Source: Candidatus Phytoplasma pruni
GTDB taxonomy: Bacteria; Bacillota_I; Bacilli_A; Acholeplasmatales; Acholeplasmataceae
DNA: 35,703 nucleotides
Direction: 5' to 3'
NCBI RefSeq assembly: GCF_013391955.1
Contig: NZ_JABUOH010000062.1
Span: forward strand, 1 to 35,703
In this document: one piece after another, positions 9,512 through 18,362 of the stretch
Layout of the letters: the number at the start of each line of letters is the position of its first letter
Position numbering within the stretch: the stretch's first letter is position 1
Position numbers and translations under genes: made by a program
The notes under the pieces: model-generated
The model's database searches: none
What the model saw: only the letters and a program-made list of their open reading frames with translations
Told to the model about the DNA's origin: nothing

Positions 9512-9538
9512 TTGACTTTATGACAAAAATATTATAAT
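9512..9538 (+). promoter_or_regulatory. Candidate promoter for the HAD phosphatase gene
   Basis: TTGACT (9512-9517) and TATAAT (9533-9538) are 15 bases apart, slightly short of the usual 17. A second TATAAT-like hexamer overlaps at 9538-9543. The promoter lies between the preceding terminator and the gene, and implies a leader of roughly 120 bases. Confidence 0.6.
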
Positions 9539-9560
9539 ATAATGAATGTAAGCTTTTTAT

Positions 9561-9599
9561 TTCCTTCCAAGATCAAAAAAGAAAGATTCTCTGAAGGAA
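9561..9599 (+). other. Hairpin in the leader of the HAD gene
   Basis: TTCCTTC (9561-9567) is complementary to GAAGGAA (9593-9599) across a 25-base loop. It sits in the predicted leader between promoter and start codon. It is not recognisable as a known riboswitch, and its significance is uncertain. Confidence 0.3.
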
Positions 9600-9668
9600 G
9601 TAATATCTTTTTTAACGTTCTTTTTTTTAAAAAACAATTAAACAAAAAACAAAAGTGAGGTTTTTTTA

Positions 9669-10475
9669 ATGAAAAAATTATTTTTTTTTGATATTGATGG
9701 TACTTTAATGACTAGAGAGTATGTTATCCACCCCCAAACTCGTCAATTAATTCAAGCTTTAGCTAAAGATCCTAATGTTAAATTAGGAATAGCCACCGGT
9801 AGAAGCCGTGGAGGAATATCTAATTTAGGCGATTTATTGCCTCTTTTTGAAAATTTAGTGTTAATGAACGGGAGTTATATTATCGCTGATAAAAAAACTA
9901 TCCACGAACAAAAACTTTCCAAAGAGTTATTAACCAAAATCATTAATAAAGGCAAAGAGTATTCTATTGGTTTAGGCATTATTGGTTTAGATCAAAGAGA
10001 GATTGTAGTGATTAATTCTGATGTCGAAAAATTAATCGAAACTGACGGCAAAAGAAAATGGATTATTAAAGAAGGTCAACAAATCAACGTTAATGAAAAT
10101 TTCGCTGTTGAGACGTTAGATTATGATGTTTACCAAATGTGGGCTTTCCATGAAGATAATGCTGTAGTAGAGAAATTCTCCCAAGAAATAGAAGTTTTAA
10201 AACCTTATTTTTCTCGTCCAGGGAGAAGTGATTTAGTGTATCGTTATTTCAACAAAGCTTCTGGTATTCAAAAACTACAAGAACTATATCCGGATTACCA
10301 AGTAGTTTGTATTGGTGATGGACACAACGATATTGAAATGTTAAAACTAGCGGATATCGGTATCGCGATGGGTAACACTAAATACGAAGAAGTCTTACAA
10401 AACGCTCAATTAGTCGCTCCTAGTATCGAAAAAAACCAATTATATGACTTTTTCAAAGCTAATAAACTAGTTTGA
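9669..10475 (+). CDS. Cof-type HAD-superfamily sugar/nucleotide phosphatase
   Basis: A 268-residue cytoplasmic hydrolase of the HAD superfamily, Cof (type IIB) class, which usually dephosphorylates sugar phosphates or cofactors. The nucleophile motif FDIDGT gives Asp8 and acid/base Asp10. Motif II is the Thr in ATGRSRG near residue 42. Motif IV is IGDGHNDIEM near residues 217-226, with the two acidic Mg ligands. The cap domain lies between motifs II and III, as expected for type IIB. ATG at 9669 follows AAGTGAGG. The gene is monocistronic: a promoter lies upstream and a terminator begins about 40 bases after its TGA stop. The exact substrate cannot be read from the sequence. Confidence 0.92.
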   Translation: MKKLFFFDIDGTLMTREYVIHPQTRQLIQALAKDPNVKLGIATGRSRGGISNLGDLLPLFENLVLMNGSYIIADKKTIHEQKLSKELLTKIINKGKEYSIGLGIIGLDQREIVVINSDVEKLIETDGKRKWIIKEGQQINVNENFAVETLDYDVYQMWAFHEDNAVVEKFSQEIEVLKPYFSRPGRSDLVYRYFNKASGIQKLQELYPDYQVVCIGDGHNDIEMLKLADIGIAMGNTKYEEVLQNAQLVAPSIEKNQLYDFFKANKLV

Positions 10476-10512
10476 TTTTTAAGAAAGGCTTAATGGTTCT
10501 TTTTCATCTAAT

Positions 10513-10541
10513 AAAAAAACCTCTTTTTAAGAGGTTTTTTT
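10513..10541 (+). terminator. Terminator between HAD gene and dnaI, possibly bidirectional
   Basis: AAAAAAACCTC (10513-10523) pairs perfectly with GAGGTTTTTTT (10531-10541) around a 7-base loop. Because both arms end in A/T runs it can serve the + strand HAD gene and the convergent - strand dnaI transcript. Confidence 0.85.
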
Positions 10542-10607
10542 ATTAGGGAAACTATTTTAATTTATAGAAAATATTTTAATTATTATCCAAAAGATAATAA
10601 AGTTGAT

Positions 10608-11432
10608 TTAAAACTCTTCGTTTGAAGCCGAAAAGTTATAGATAGAGGTGTTTTTTTTAATCAGGTTAACTATTTTATAAGCTTTGATTTCACTATTGAA
10701 ATCTTGGAAAGATTTGAAGTAATTAAATAAGCCTTCTAAATCAAAATTACTACTAAAAAAAGTGGGTAATTTATGTTCAAAACGATAATATAATAAAGGT
10801 AATAAAATATCATCTCTAAAATAGTAAGTCATGTTTTCCGAACCAATATCATCTAAAATTAAGCAAGGCACTTTTTTCAAATAATGAAGTTTTTTTTCTA
10901 AGAGATCGCTATACCAAGTAGTTTTAAATTGACGCGCTAAATCAGGCATAAAAATAAATAAAACTGAGATGTTTTTATCGATTAATTCTTTAGTTAAAGC
11001 TTTAAGAAGGAAAGTTTTTCCTGTCCCAAAATGACCATGAAGATAAAAGCCGTTTTTAACACGATCAAAAGAGCTGATCATTTCTTGAGTTTTTTGCAAA
11101 ACTTTTTCTTGCACTAAATTATTAATTTTAAAAGCGTTTAAAGATACTTCTTCTAGTTTTAAATCTTGGTTAAATAAAATATTATTTTGTTCTAAGTTAT
11201 TTTTCAAATCAATATGTTTGGTCGCGGATGTTTCTTGTAATTTAATATGTAGATAAGGTTTAGTTTTTAAAACTTGTTTATAACCAAAACGATGATCTTT
11301 ATTCTTGTTTTGTAGGTAATTAAAAACCATCATGACATCTTTATCTTCGACTTTTAAGTTTTTAGTCTCCGGATCGTTAGCGATAACTTCTTTCATTTCT
11401 TCTAAATATTTTTTATTTAATACAACCATCAT
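10608..11432 (-). CDS. dnaI: Primosomal protein DnaI, helicase-loader ATPase
   Basis: A 274-residue AAA+ protein of the DnaI/DnaC type, which loads the replicative helicase onto DNA at origins and restarted forks. Walker A GHFGTGKT is at residues 133-140 (Lys139) and Walker B CLILDDIG at 190-197. The N-terminal roughly 100 residues are the helicase-binding region in this family. The start is ATG 11432 or the adjacent ATG, both following AAAGGTG. It begins 8 bases after dnaB ends, the dnaB-dnaI order also found in Bacillus. It is the last gene of a long - strand run of DNA and RNA metabolism genes. Confidence 0.88.
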   Translation of the reverse strand: MMVVLNKKYLEEMKEVIANDPETKNLKVEDKDVMMVFNYLQNKNKDHRFGYKQVLKTKPYLHIKLQETSATKHIDLKNNLEQNNILFNQDLKLEEVSLNAFKINNLVQEKVLQKTQEMISSFDRVKNGFYLHGHFGTGKTFLLKALTKELIDKNISVLFIFMPDLARQFKTTWYSDLLEKKLHYLKKVPCLILDDIGSENMTYYFRDDILLPLLYYRFEHKLPTFFSSNFDLEGLFNYFKSFQDFNSEIKAYKIVNLIKKNTSIYNFSASNEEF

Positions 11433-11440
11433 TACACCTT

Positions 11441-12640
11441 TTAATTTTTAAATCCTAATTCTTTTTTGAAATCATCTAACCATTTAGGACTGTTTTTATT
11501 GTCTTTTTTGCTAGTTTTAAAGACGTTCTCTTCCATCAGGTAATCATAAGCCGTCTCGGTGGTTACAATCCCTTTTTTAGTCCAAGATTTTAAAATGGTA
11601 TCAAAATAATTATAAGAAATAAAAGAATCATCTTTATGAGCTTTTATCTTACAAACATACATAATTAAAGCGTTAATAACCCCAATTTCAACCTCTGTTT
11701 TTTTCAATAATAAAAACACAATATCATACAAACCAGCCCCAAAACGTTTATTTTTACTAAAATTCTTAATAATTCGATGCGGATGAGAATTTTTCAAATA
11801 AAGAATCATTTCGTTAGTTTCTGTTTTTAAGTTTTTATTACTTAAAGCTTGAATTTTAGCGTTACTTTGAGAAAATTTAAGATTTAAGCTATTTCTTAAA
11901 TGGTTTAAATCTAGATCATCTTCATAATTATTACGAAAACTATCTTGGTATAAAGTAGCCATTTCTTCAGGCGTTAAAGCGTACACAAAAGCTAATTTAA
12001 TAATATAATCCATATTTTGCCATTCCAATAAAAAAGGTTTTTTAAATCTTTCTGATAAATGGTTTAAAAAAGTTTCATAATTAAAATATTTTTGCAAGAC
12101 AGTGGCTTGTTTTTTTTCTTCATTATTGTGTTTAAAAGTATTTAAAGTTTCTTGAGGATTAATTTTTTCAAAATGATAAACATCAGTAAAATGTTTACTC
12201 ATGTTTTGATAAGTAGTTAAATTCAACGAATTTTCGGGTAGCAATATCTTTTCCAAAGAGAAATAGATATGTTCGCCGACTTCGCTTAATAAGAATTGAC
12301 TCAAAAGAGGATCTTGAAAAAATAAAACCGCGCTTAAAGGAGGATTTAGAGAATAAAGATGCTCTTTTTTTTTATTTTGATAAGTCGTTAATAAATTAAC
12401 CGCTTCTAGCTTGTCTTTCAATTGAAAAAAAGTTTTTTCATCAATGTTTAATAAATCCAATAAAAATTGATGAATCAAATTAGGCTCCGCAAGATCATTA
12501 GTGTTTAAAAAAGATAAAGTGTAATAAAGCCCTATCGTGTCTGTCCCTATTAAGGGCTGATACAATAAAGTTAAAATTTTTTGTTCTTCATGAGATAAGA
12601 TATTACGATTATGAACGTTAAAATTTTGTAAAGTAAACAC
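11441..12640 (-). CDS. dnaB: Replication initiation/membrane attachment protein DnaB (Bacillus type)
   Basis: A 399-residue protein that I assign to the Firmicute DnaB helicase-loading cofactor, not the hexameric helicase. Support comes from its position directly before dnaI, its length, an N-terminal winged-helix-like region (about 1-120), and a DnaD/DnaB-like helical C-terminus ending in a segment with KWLDDFKKELGF. Sequence similarity in this family is weak, so part of the call rests on gene order. Translation starts with GTG at 12640, well supported by AAAGGAG seven bases upstream. It probably works with DnaI and DnaA at the origin and in restart. Confidence 0.8.
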   Translation of the reverse strand: MFTLQNFNVHNRNILSHEEQKILTLLYQPLIGTDTIGLYYTLSFLNTNDLAEPNLIHQFLLDLLNIDEKTFFQLKDKLEAVNLLTTYQNKKKEHLYSLNPPLSAVLFFQDPLLSQFLLSEVGEHIYFSLEKILLPENSLNLTTYQNMSKHFTDVYHFEKINPQETLNTFKHNNEEKKQATVLQKYFNYETFLNHLSERFKKPFLLEWQNMDYIIKLAFVYALTPEEMATLYQDSFRNNYEDDLDLNHLRNSLNLKFSQSNAKIQALSNKNLKTETNEMILYLKNSHPHRIIKNFSKNKRFGAGLYDIVFLLLKKTEVEIGVINALIMYVCKIKAHKDDSFISYNYFDTILKSWTKKGIVTTETAYDYLMEENVFKTSKKDNKNSPKWLDDFKKELGFKN

Positions 12641-12675
12641 TATGAATCTCCTTTAAAAAAATATTTTTTAAATAA

Positions 12676-13506
12676 TCAAGCTTTTTTAGTTATCACGGGT
12701 TGACAATGAGAACAAAAATAAGAACCACGTCCGCCTATTTTTCTTTTTTCAATTTTATTTTGACAAACTACACAATTTTGCTTATCTTTACCGTGCACTA
12801 AGAGTTTATTTTGAAAAGACCCGGTTTTTCCTAAAGCATCAAAAGTACTAATAGTAGTGCCCCCTAAAGCGATCGATTCTTTTAAAATAGCTTGCGCTTT
12901 AGTTAAAATTAATTGCGTTTGAGGGAAATTAAGATGGGCTGCTTTAGTTTCTGGATGAATCCGCGCAGCAAATAAAATTTCGTTAGCGTAAATATTACCA
13001 ATCCCGGAAATAATGCGTTGGTTTAACAAAACCGTCTTGATCGCGACACGCGTTTTTTGTAAACGCTCGTATAAAGTCTTGACAGGAATCAAAAAAGGAT
13101 CAAGGGCTAAATGCTCTAATTTGCTTTCTTCTAAATAACGATCTTTTTTAAATAACAAAAAACGCCCGAATTTACGAAAATCATAATATTGCAACACCAT
13201 ATCGTTATCTAACAAAAGACGAAAATACTCATGTTTACCCGTTTCTAGACATTCTTTTTGCGGTTTTAAATATACTTTGCCTTCCATTCTTAAATGTCCC
13301 ACAAGAACCCAATCATCACTTAAGAAAAAAAGTAAATATTTACCTTTTCTTTGCACGTCTAAAAAAGTTTGGTTTAACATTTGGTTAAAATGAGCCATAT
13401 TTTGCACGATCGGTTCATAAAAAACTTTTATCCCTTTAATAGTGCGGTTAATCAATTTTTGATGTAAATGACGAATAATGACTTCGACTTCTGGTAATTC
13501 TGGCAT
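12676..13506 (-). CDS. mutM: Formamidopyrimidine-DNA glycosylase (Fpg/MutM)
   Basis: A 276-residue base-excision repair enzyme that removes 8-oxoguanine and formamidopyrimidines and nicks the abasic site. The N-terminal MPELPEVE motif supplies catalytic Pro2 and Glu3. The helix-two-turn-helix with GIGNIYANEILF lies near residues 166-177. The zinc finger with CVVC and CSHC is at the C-terminus, about residues 245-268. Length and motif order match the family, and all key residues are present. It lies between the OB-fold-like gene and dnaB on the same strand. The ATG at 13506 follows AAAGG at about 10 bases. Confidence 0.96.
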   Translation of the reverse strand: MPELPEVEVIIRHLHQKLINRTIKGIKVFYEPIVQNMAHFNQMLNQTFLDVQRKGKYLLFFLSDDWVLVGHLRMEGKVYLKPQKECLETGKHEYFRLLLDNDMVLQYYDFRKFGRFLLFKKDRYLEESKLEHLALDPFLIPVKTLYERLQKTRVAIKTVLLNQRIISGIGNIYANEILFAARIHPETKAAHLNFPQTQLILTKAQAILKESIALGGTTISTFDALGKTGSFQNKLLVHGKDKQNCVVCQNKIEKRKIGGRGSYFCSHCQPVITKKA

Positions 13507-13705
13507 CTTTTCTTTTCTAACCTTTAAAAATTTTTTTTAAAATAAAAAGACATTCTCGATTACTACTTTAAAAATTAAGAAATGTTTTTATGGGAGTTTA
13601 AATTATTAAGCTAAATCTTAACTTGAACAAATTTACTATTTTAAAAACCAATTTAATCTTATTTCGTAAGAAAATGTCTATTAACAAAAAACAAGCAATT
13701 ATTAA

Positions 13706-14035
13706 TTATTTTTGTGTTTTGTCGCTTAATTGTTGGAATTTATCGATTGTTAAAACATTGTTTTTAACTGATGTATCAAGAGAGTTCAGGTTTCCGCCTA
13801 AAACTTTAACTTTTTGACCAGGTTGTAAGAAAAACTCGGGATTATCGCTATCAATATGACCGAAGACTAAAACCACTTCATCAAAAGAATAATTTTTACC
13901 ATCATAATTAGTTGTTAAATTATTAGTATACCATTCTCTTACGTTTTTATTATTTTGTTTAACATATCTCACTTTAACTTCTACAGCTACGTTGTCTGTT
14001 AAAAGGTAGCGTTGATTATTGTTTTTAGCACTCAT
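13706..14035 (-). CDS. Small protein, possibly an OB-fold/SSB-like DNA-binding protein
   Basis: A 109-residue protein. The frame is open to an earlier ATG at 14056, but AAAGGAG lies directly before the ATG at 14035, so I choose that start (MSAKNNN). The sequence is beta-rich with alternating hydrophobics and a segment PGQKVKVLGGNL that resembles the G-x-x-V-x-V-x-G-x-L strand of single-strand-binding OB folds. A family match cannot be proven by eye. Context supports nucleic-acid work: RNase J genes lie upstream and mutM, dnaB and dnaI downstream. It lacks the long acidic C-terminal tail of a classical SSB, so it is unlikely to be the main SSB. Treat it as a conserved hypothetical with a plausible OB fold. 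Confidence 0.6.
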   Translation of the reverse strand: MSAKNNNQRYLLTDNVAVEVKVRYVKQNNKNVREWYTNNLTTNYDGKNYSFDEVVLVFGHIDSDNPEFFLQPGQKVKVLGGNLNSLDTSVKNNVLTIDKFQQLSDKTQK

Positions 14036-14190
14036 TTTATTTTCTCCTTTAATCATTTTAAAAATAACTTTTTTTATAAAGCTTTTTTCTTTTCAATACT
14101 TATATTTTAAATTAGGAAAGCTTAATCTTAACAAAATAAAAAGCAATAATTAATCTTTTCATTTGGTATTATTAAGATCTTTTTAAGACT

Positions 14191-15879
14191 TTAAACCGTT
14201 AAAATAATCGGAATAATAATCGGATTTCTTAAAGTGGATTCATAAATCCTTGGGGTAATAAAATCAATCACAGATTTTTTCAAATAACTTTTATTGACCT
14301 TATCTAAGCGTAAGAGGTTTTGCACCATTTTTTTAACATCAGAAGATAATTTTTTAATCAATTCTTGGTTAGTTTTCATATAAATAAAACCACGGGAAAC
14401 AATCATCGGAAAGTTCAGAATTTTCTTTTGTTTTAAATCGATACTAATAACAACTGATAACAGTCCTTCTTCGTTTAAAATTCTTCTTTCTTTTAAAATC
14501 AGGTTACCCACATCTTCTACGCCCGAACCATCAATATAAATATTATCCGAAGGCACACGGCCAATTAATTGAGTTTTTTCTTGACTAATACCTACGGCAT
14601 CACCATTATCTAAAATTAAAATATTATCCGGTTCTACACCACATTCAATCGCTAATCTTTTATGATGAATTAACATCACATGTTCACCATGAACGGGAAT
14701 AAAATATTTCGGTTTAATTAAATTCAACATTAATTTTAAATCATTTTGACTAGCGTGACCGGAAGTATGCGTATCTACCAATAAACCGTGGGTTATGACT
14801 TCCACATCCATTTTAAAGAGTAAATCCAAGATTTTATTAATACTATCTTGATTGCCAGGAATCGGGGAAGAAGAAAAAATAACCGTATCTTTTTGGTTTA
14901 ATTTAACTTGTCTATGGATCCCATTAGCCATTCTACTCAGAGCCGCTAACGGTTCCCCTTGAGAACCCGTACAAAGTAAAGTCACATCATCGTATTTCTC
15001 AATATCATTGTTATTTAAAATAGTGTCTTTCGGAATTTTTAAATAACCGTTTTTCATCCCGGTTTCGATCGCTTTTTCCATACTTCTACCAAAAACAGCC
15101 ACTTTTCTACCAGTTAAAACACTAGCTTCAATGATTTGTTTAATGCGGTAAAAGTTAGAAGCAAAAGTAACAATGACTATTCTCCCTTTGATTTTATAAA
15201 AAAGTTGATTAATCGTAGCCCCAATTTTGTGCTCCGACTGAATCATCCCTTCGTTTTGGGAATTAGTGGAATCAGAAAATAAACATAAAACACCATTTTT
15301 ACCTAAATCAGATAATTTAGAATATTCCGCTAAAGGACCTTCAGGAGTATTATCGATTTTAAAATCTCCTGTATAAAAAACCACATTATCGTTATTTTTA
15401 AAAGCAATACCAAAAGTATCCGGAATAGAGTGATTCAAACGAATGAAAGATACTTCTGTATTATCAAAAACAAATTTAGAATTATGATTGTATTTCTCTA
15501 AAATACTGATATATTTATTTAATTTATAATCGATTAATTTCAATTCTATTAAATCATAAGCAATACCCGTCACATAAATTTTAGGAATACTGATTCTTTT
15601 TAATAAAAAAGGTATACTACCGATATGATCTTCATGTCCGTGAGTAATAAATAAACCCACAATTTTATGTTCGTTTTGCAGTAAATATTCATAACTAGGA
15701 ATAATATAGTTGACCCCTAAAAAGGAATCATCAGAAAAAGAAATACCTGAATCGACAATAAAAATCTTTTGATCGATTTCAAAGACATACATATTTTTAC
15801 CGACTTCGCCTAATCCGCCCAAGGCGTAAAAGACAATATCAAAATCTTTCGGAGAAACGTTTTGATTGATCATTTCCAT
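14191..15879 (-). CDS. rnjA: Ribonuclease J (active paralogue)
   Basis: A 562-residue metallo-beta-lactamase/beta-CASP ribonuclease that combines 5'-3' exonuclease and endonuclease activity, central to mRNA decay and rRNA maturation in low-GC Gram-positives. The zinc motif HGHEDH is at residues 80-85, with further ligands in YTGDF (near residue 170) and the beta-CASP motifs including PVHGEH (near 400). A C-terminal RNase J domain follows. Length is typical. The start is ATG 15879, or the ATG six bases further in; AAAGG is rather far upstream. It is adjacent to a second, degenerate paralogue encoded just upstream on the same strand, mirroring the J1/J2 pair of Bacillus. Confidence 0.94.
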   Translation of the reverse strand: MEMINQNVSPKDFDIVFYALGGLGEVGKNMYVFEIDQKIFIVDSGISFSDDSFLGVNYIIPSYEYLLQNEHKIVGLFITHGHEDHIGSIPFLLKRISIPKIYVTGIAYDLIELKLIDYKLNKYISILEKYNHNSKFVFDNTEVSFIRLNHSIPDTFGIAFKNNDNVVFYTGDFKIDNTPEGPLAEYSKLSDLGKNGVLCLFSDSTNSQNEGMIQSEHKIGATINQLFYKIKGRIVIVTFASNFYRIKQIIEASVLTGRKVAVFGRSMEKAIETGMKNGYLKIPKDTILNNNDIEKYDDVTLLCTGSQGEPLAALSRMANGIHRQVKLNQKDTVIFSSSPIPGNQDSINKILDLLFKMDVEVITHGLLVDTHTSGHASQNDLKLMLNLIKPKYFIPVHGEHVMLIHHKRLAIECGVEPDNILILDNGDAVGISQEKTQLIGRVPSDNIYIDGSGVEDVGNLILKERRILNEEGLLSVVISIDLKQKKILNFPMIVSRGFIYMKTNQELIKKLSSDVKKMVQNLLRLDKVNKSYLKKSVIDFITPRIYESTLRNPIIIPIILTV

Positions 15880-15936
15880 TTAATATATTTCAACCTTTTT
15901 TCCTTTCTTGATCGTTTTTTTTAAAGAAGGCTTTTC

Positions 15937-17619
15937 TTAACGGGCGATAGAAATTAAAACAGGAATAACCACTGGTTTCTTTTTTGTTTCTTTATAAATA
16001 AACTTAGATAAATCTTCTCTTAAGCTATTTTTAAAATCGCTCCATTTAACTTGTTTATTATTCATTAAAAAGCCTTTACTTATTTTAGCGAATAAATCTT
16101 TTAATTTCCCGAAAGTCGCATCCGTGTTGCTTTTGTTTAAAAAACCTTTGCTAATTAATTCCACATTGCCCACGATTTCTCTGGCTTTTAAATCTAGATT
16201 ACAAACAATGATGATCACACCATCATTAGCTAACAGCTCTCTATCTTTTAAAATGAAATCATTACCTTCTAAAACCGGCGTTCCATCAATTAAAATTTCC
16301 CCTAAATTTTTGAAAAAATTTCTTTTGACATAAGGTTTATTTTTAAAATCATAATTCCAAACATCACCATTTTCCAATAAGAAAATTTTATTATTAGGAT
16401 AATTGAATTTGAGAGCGTTTTTCTTCATTTGGTATTGATGTCTATATTCGCCCGCAACAGGAATTAAAAAGTTAGGTTTTAATAAATGCAGCATTAATTT
16501 AGAATTCTCTTCATAATTATAAGAAGAAGACTTTAATAAATCTTTTTCTAAAACATCCACAATAAAGCCATTTCTAGCTAAAATATCAACTGTTTTATTT
16601 TGAATTTTATCCACTCCAGTGGCTTCAATAGATAATAATAAAATCTTATCTTTAGGATGTAGTTTCATTAAACGATCAGTTTGTTTACACATTCTTTGCA
16701 ATCTGTAAAAAGGTTCAAAACGTTTTCCTACTACTATCACCACTAAATTTTTATATTTTAAATAATCAGTCGATGATTTTAAATTAATTAAAGATTTTTC
16801 AGGAATTTTTAAATAATTTTTTTGTAAAGCAACATCAATAATTTTTTCACTTTTACGCCCTAAAATAACAATTTTTAAATTAGCTTCTAAAGCTAAATCA
16901 ATCGCTAACTGAATTTTTAATAAATCAGGCACTAAAAAAGAAATAATAATATTGTTTTCTATACTAGCGAAATAACTACTCAAATAGTATTCTAAAATTT
17001 CTTCTTTTTTCTGATTAATAATGCTGAAAGCACCTTGTGAAGCAGGTACTAACGCTAAAACTTCTTTTTGCGATAACTCTGATAAATAAGCAAAGTTAGT
17101 TTGGAAATTAACATCTTTAGATTGAACAAAATGCATCTCACTAATATATACTATTAATCCTTGCGCAGTTTCAAAAGCAACCCCTAAAGATTCCGGTAAA
17201 AAATGAGATATCCCAAAAAAATGCGCTTTAGTATTGCCAAAATCTATCACTGATTTGTCTTGAACAGCTCTAAATTCGATATTATGCGGATTGACATTAT
17301 TTTGGTGTAAATTTATTTTTAAAACTTCAATAGCGAAGTCCGAAGCGTAAACCGGTACGTCTTCTAAATAATCAATCATATATGGCAAAGCGCCAGAATG
17401 AGTTTCGAAAGCCGAAGTGATGAAAATACCTTTAATTTGATCTTTGATAGATTCCAAGCGATGATAATCAGGAATAACACAATCTATCCCATTAGCGACT
17501 ACATTAGGATATTTAAGTCCTGCATCTAAAATAAAATAAGAAGAATCTACTTTCAATAAATAAAAATTTTTTCCATTTTCTCCTATACCACCTAAGGCAA
17601 AAAAATTTATTTCTTTCAT
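15937..17619 (-). CDS. rnjB: RNase J2-like paralogue with destroyed metal-binding motif
   Basis: A 560-residue beta-CASP metallo-beta-lactamase-fold protein, colinear with RNase J along its length (begins KEINFFALGGIGENGKN). The key motif is changed: where the neighbour reads THGHEDHIG this reads TSAFETHSG, so most zinc ligands are lost. The neighbour's YTGDFK block is YISEMH here. The beta-CASP and C-terminal domains remain. It is probably inactive and works as a structural partner of the active RNase J, comparable to the weakly active RNase J2 of Bacillus and Staphylococcus. I start at ATG 17619. The frame is open to a TTG at 17646, but AAGGAG lies between them and suits the ATG, though its 15-base spacing is long. 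It is the first gene of the - strand run. Confidence 0.88.
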   Translation of the reverse strand: MKEINFFALGGIGENGKNFYLLKVDSSYFILDAGLKYPNVVANGIDCVIPDYHRLESIKDQIKGIFITSAFETHSGALPYMIDYLEDVPVYASDFAIEVLKINLHQNNVNPHNIEFRAVQDKSVIDFGNTKAHFFGISHFLPESLGVAFETAQGLIVYISEMHFVQSKDVNFQTNFAYLSELSQKEVLALVPASQGAFSIINQKKEEILEYYLSSYFASIENNIIISFLVPDLLKIQLAIDLALEANLKIVILGRKSEKIIDVALQKNYLKIPEKSLINLKSSTDYLKYKNLVVIVVGKRFEPFYRLQRMCKQTDRLMKLHPKDKILLLSIEATGVDKIQNKTVDILARNGFIVDVLEKDLLKSSSYNYEENSKLMLHLLKPNFLIPVAGEYRHQYQMKKNALKFNYPNNKIFLLENGDVWNYDFKNKPYVKRNFFKNLGEILIDGTPVLEGNDFILKDRELLANDGVIIIVCNLDLKAREIVGNVELISKGFLNKSNTDATFGKLKDLFAKISKGFLMNNKQVKWSDFKNSLREDLSKFIYKETKKKPVVIPVLISIAR

Positions 17620-17662
17620 GAAATGTAATTTATACTCCTTGAACAAAAATTTTTATTAATCT

Positions 17663-17691
17663 TTGGAAATTGTTAAAAATTATTTTATAAT
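17663..17691 (+). promoter_or_regulatory. Candidate promoter for recU
   Basis: TTGGAA (17663-17668) and TATAAT (17686-17691) are separated by exactly 17 bases on the + strand, about 80 bases before recU. It overlaps the 27-base tandem repeat, so binding of a regulator to the repeat could affect recU and the divergent RNase J pair. Confidence 0.5.
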
Positions 17692-17713
17692 GGAAATTGT
17701 TAAAAATTATTTT
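17664..17713. repeat. 27-nt tandem repeat, two near-copies
   Basis: TGGAAATTGTTAAAAATTAT followed by TTT occurs at 17664-17686 and again at 17691-17713, a 27-base period. It lies in the divergent intergenic region between the RNase J2-like gene and recU. Confidence 0.8.
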
Positions 17714-17773
17714 TTTTAATTCGTCCTTCAATAAAGGAAAAATAAAATCTTAGAAAGTAGATAAATAATATCC

Positions 17774-18331
17774 ATGGATTACCCTTTCAAAAAAGAAAAA
17801 AATAACGTTATCAGCAACAAAAGTAATTTAGGTGCTAATTTAGAGAGAGATATTAATTTAACTAATCGTTTTTATCAAGAACAAGAAATAGCGTTGGTTT
17901 ATAAAAACGAAATCCCTATCCAAGTAGTAAGGGTAGAATACCCTCAAAGAAAACAAGCTAAAATAGTGGAAGCTTATTATCGTACTTCTTCTCTACCAGA
18001 TTATCACGGTATTTACAAAGGTAAATATTTATCTTTCGATGTTAAAGAAACTAACAATAAAAATAGTTTTCCACTGAGCAATATTCCTCAACACCAAATA
18101 GAGATCTTACAAAGAACACAAAAATTTAACGGAATCGCTTTTTTTATTGTTCATTTTAAAGTTAAAAATAAGTATTTTTATTTACCGATTGATTTTTTAA
18201 CTAATTTTTTAAACAATAAGAAGGCTAAAAGTATCAGTTATCAAATTTTTGAAAAAGAGCTCTTTAGTATTCCGTTTAATTATAATCCGAGAATTGATTA
18301 TCTTAAAGTAGTAGACAAATTCATTGAATAA
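17774..18331 (+). CDS. recU: Holliday junction resolvase RecU
   Basis: A 185-residue nuclease that cleaves four-way junctions during recombination and is the Firmicute counterpart of RuvC. Recognisable family segments are an N-terminal block with GANLERDI, IPIQVVRVEYP at about residues 51-61, DYHGIYKGKYLSFDVKET at about 76-93 (which includes the acidic catalytic residues and the Lys), and a FPLSNIPQHQ segment near 99-108. Length is close to the usual 170-200. The start ATG at 17774 has only a weak ribosome binding site. It is the only + strand gene in this part, transcribed divergently from the RNase J2-like gene and convergently with the ECF gene. Confidence 0.93.
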   Translation: MDYPFKKEKNNVISNKSNLGANLERDINLTNRFYQEQEIALVYKNEIPIQVVRVEYPQRKQAKIVEAYYRTSSLPDYHGIYKGKYLSFDVKETNNKNSFPLSNIPQHQIEILQRTQKFNGIAFFIVHFKVKNKYFYLPIDFLTNFLNNKKAKSISYQIFEKELFSIPFNYNPRIDYLKVVDKFIE

Positions 18332-18362
18332 TTTTTTGCAAAAGAAAATTATTCAATTTTTT
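18326..18362 (+). terminator. Terminator at the end of recU
   Basis: GAATAATTTT and AAAATTATTC (18326-18335 and 18345-18354) form a hairpin that overlaps the recU stop codon and is followed by a T-rich run. The convergent ECF gene ends in the same place, so it may serve both strands. Confidence 0.6.

Noticed and set aside
13623-13817. 64-codon + strand frame between mutM and the OB-like gene
   Set aside because: Half of it is antisense to the well-supported OB-like gene, no ribosome binding site is visible, and it is Lys/Asn/Phe-rich as expected by chance in AT-rich DNA.
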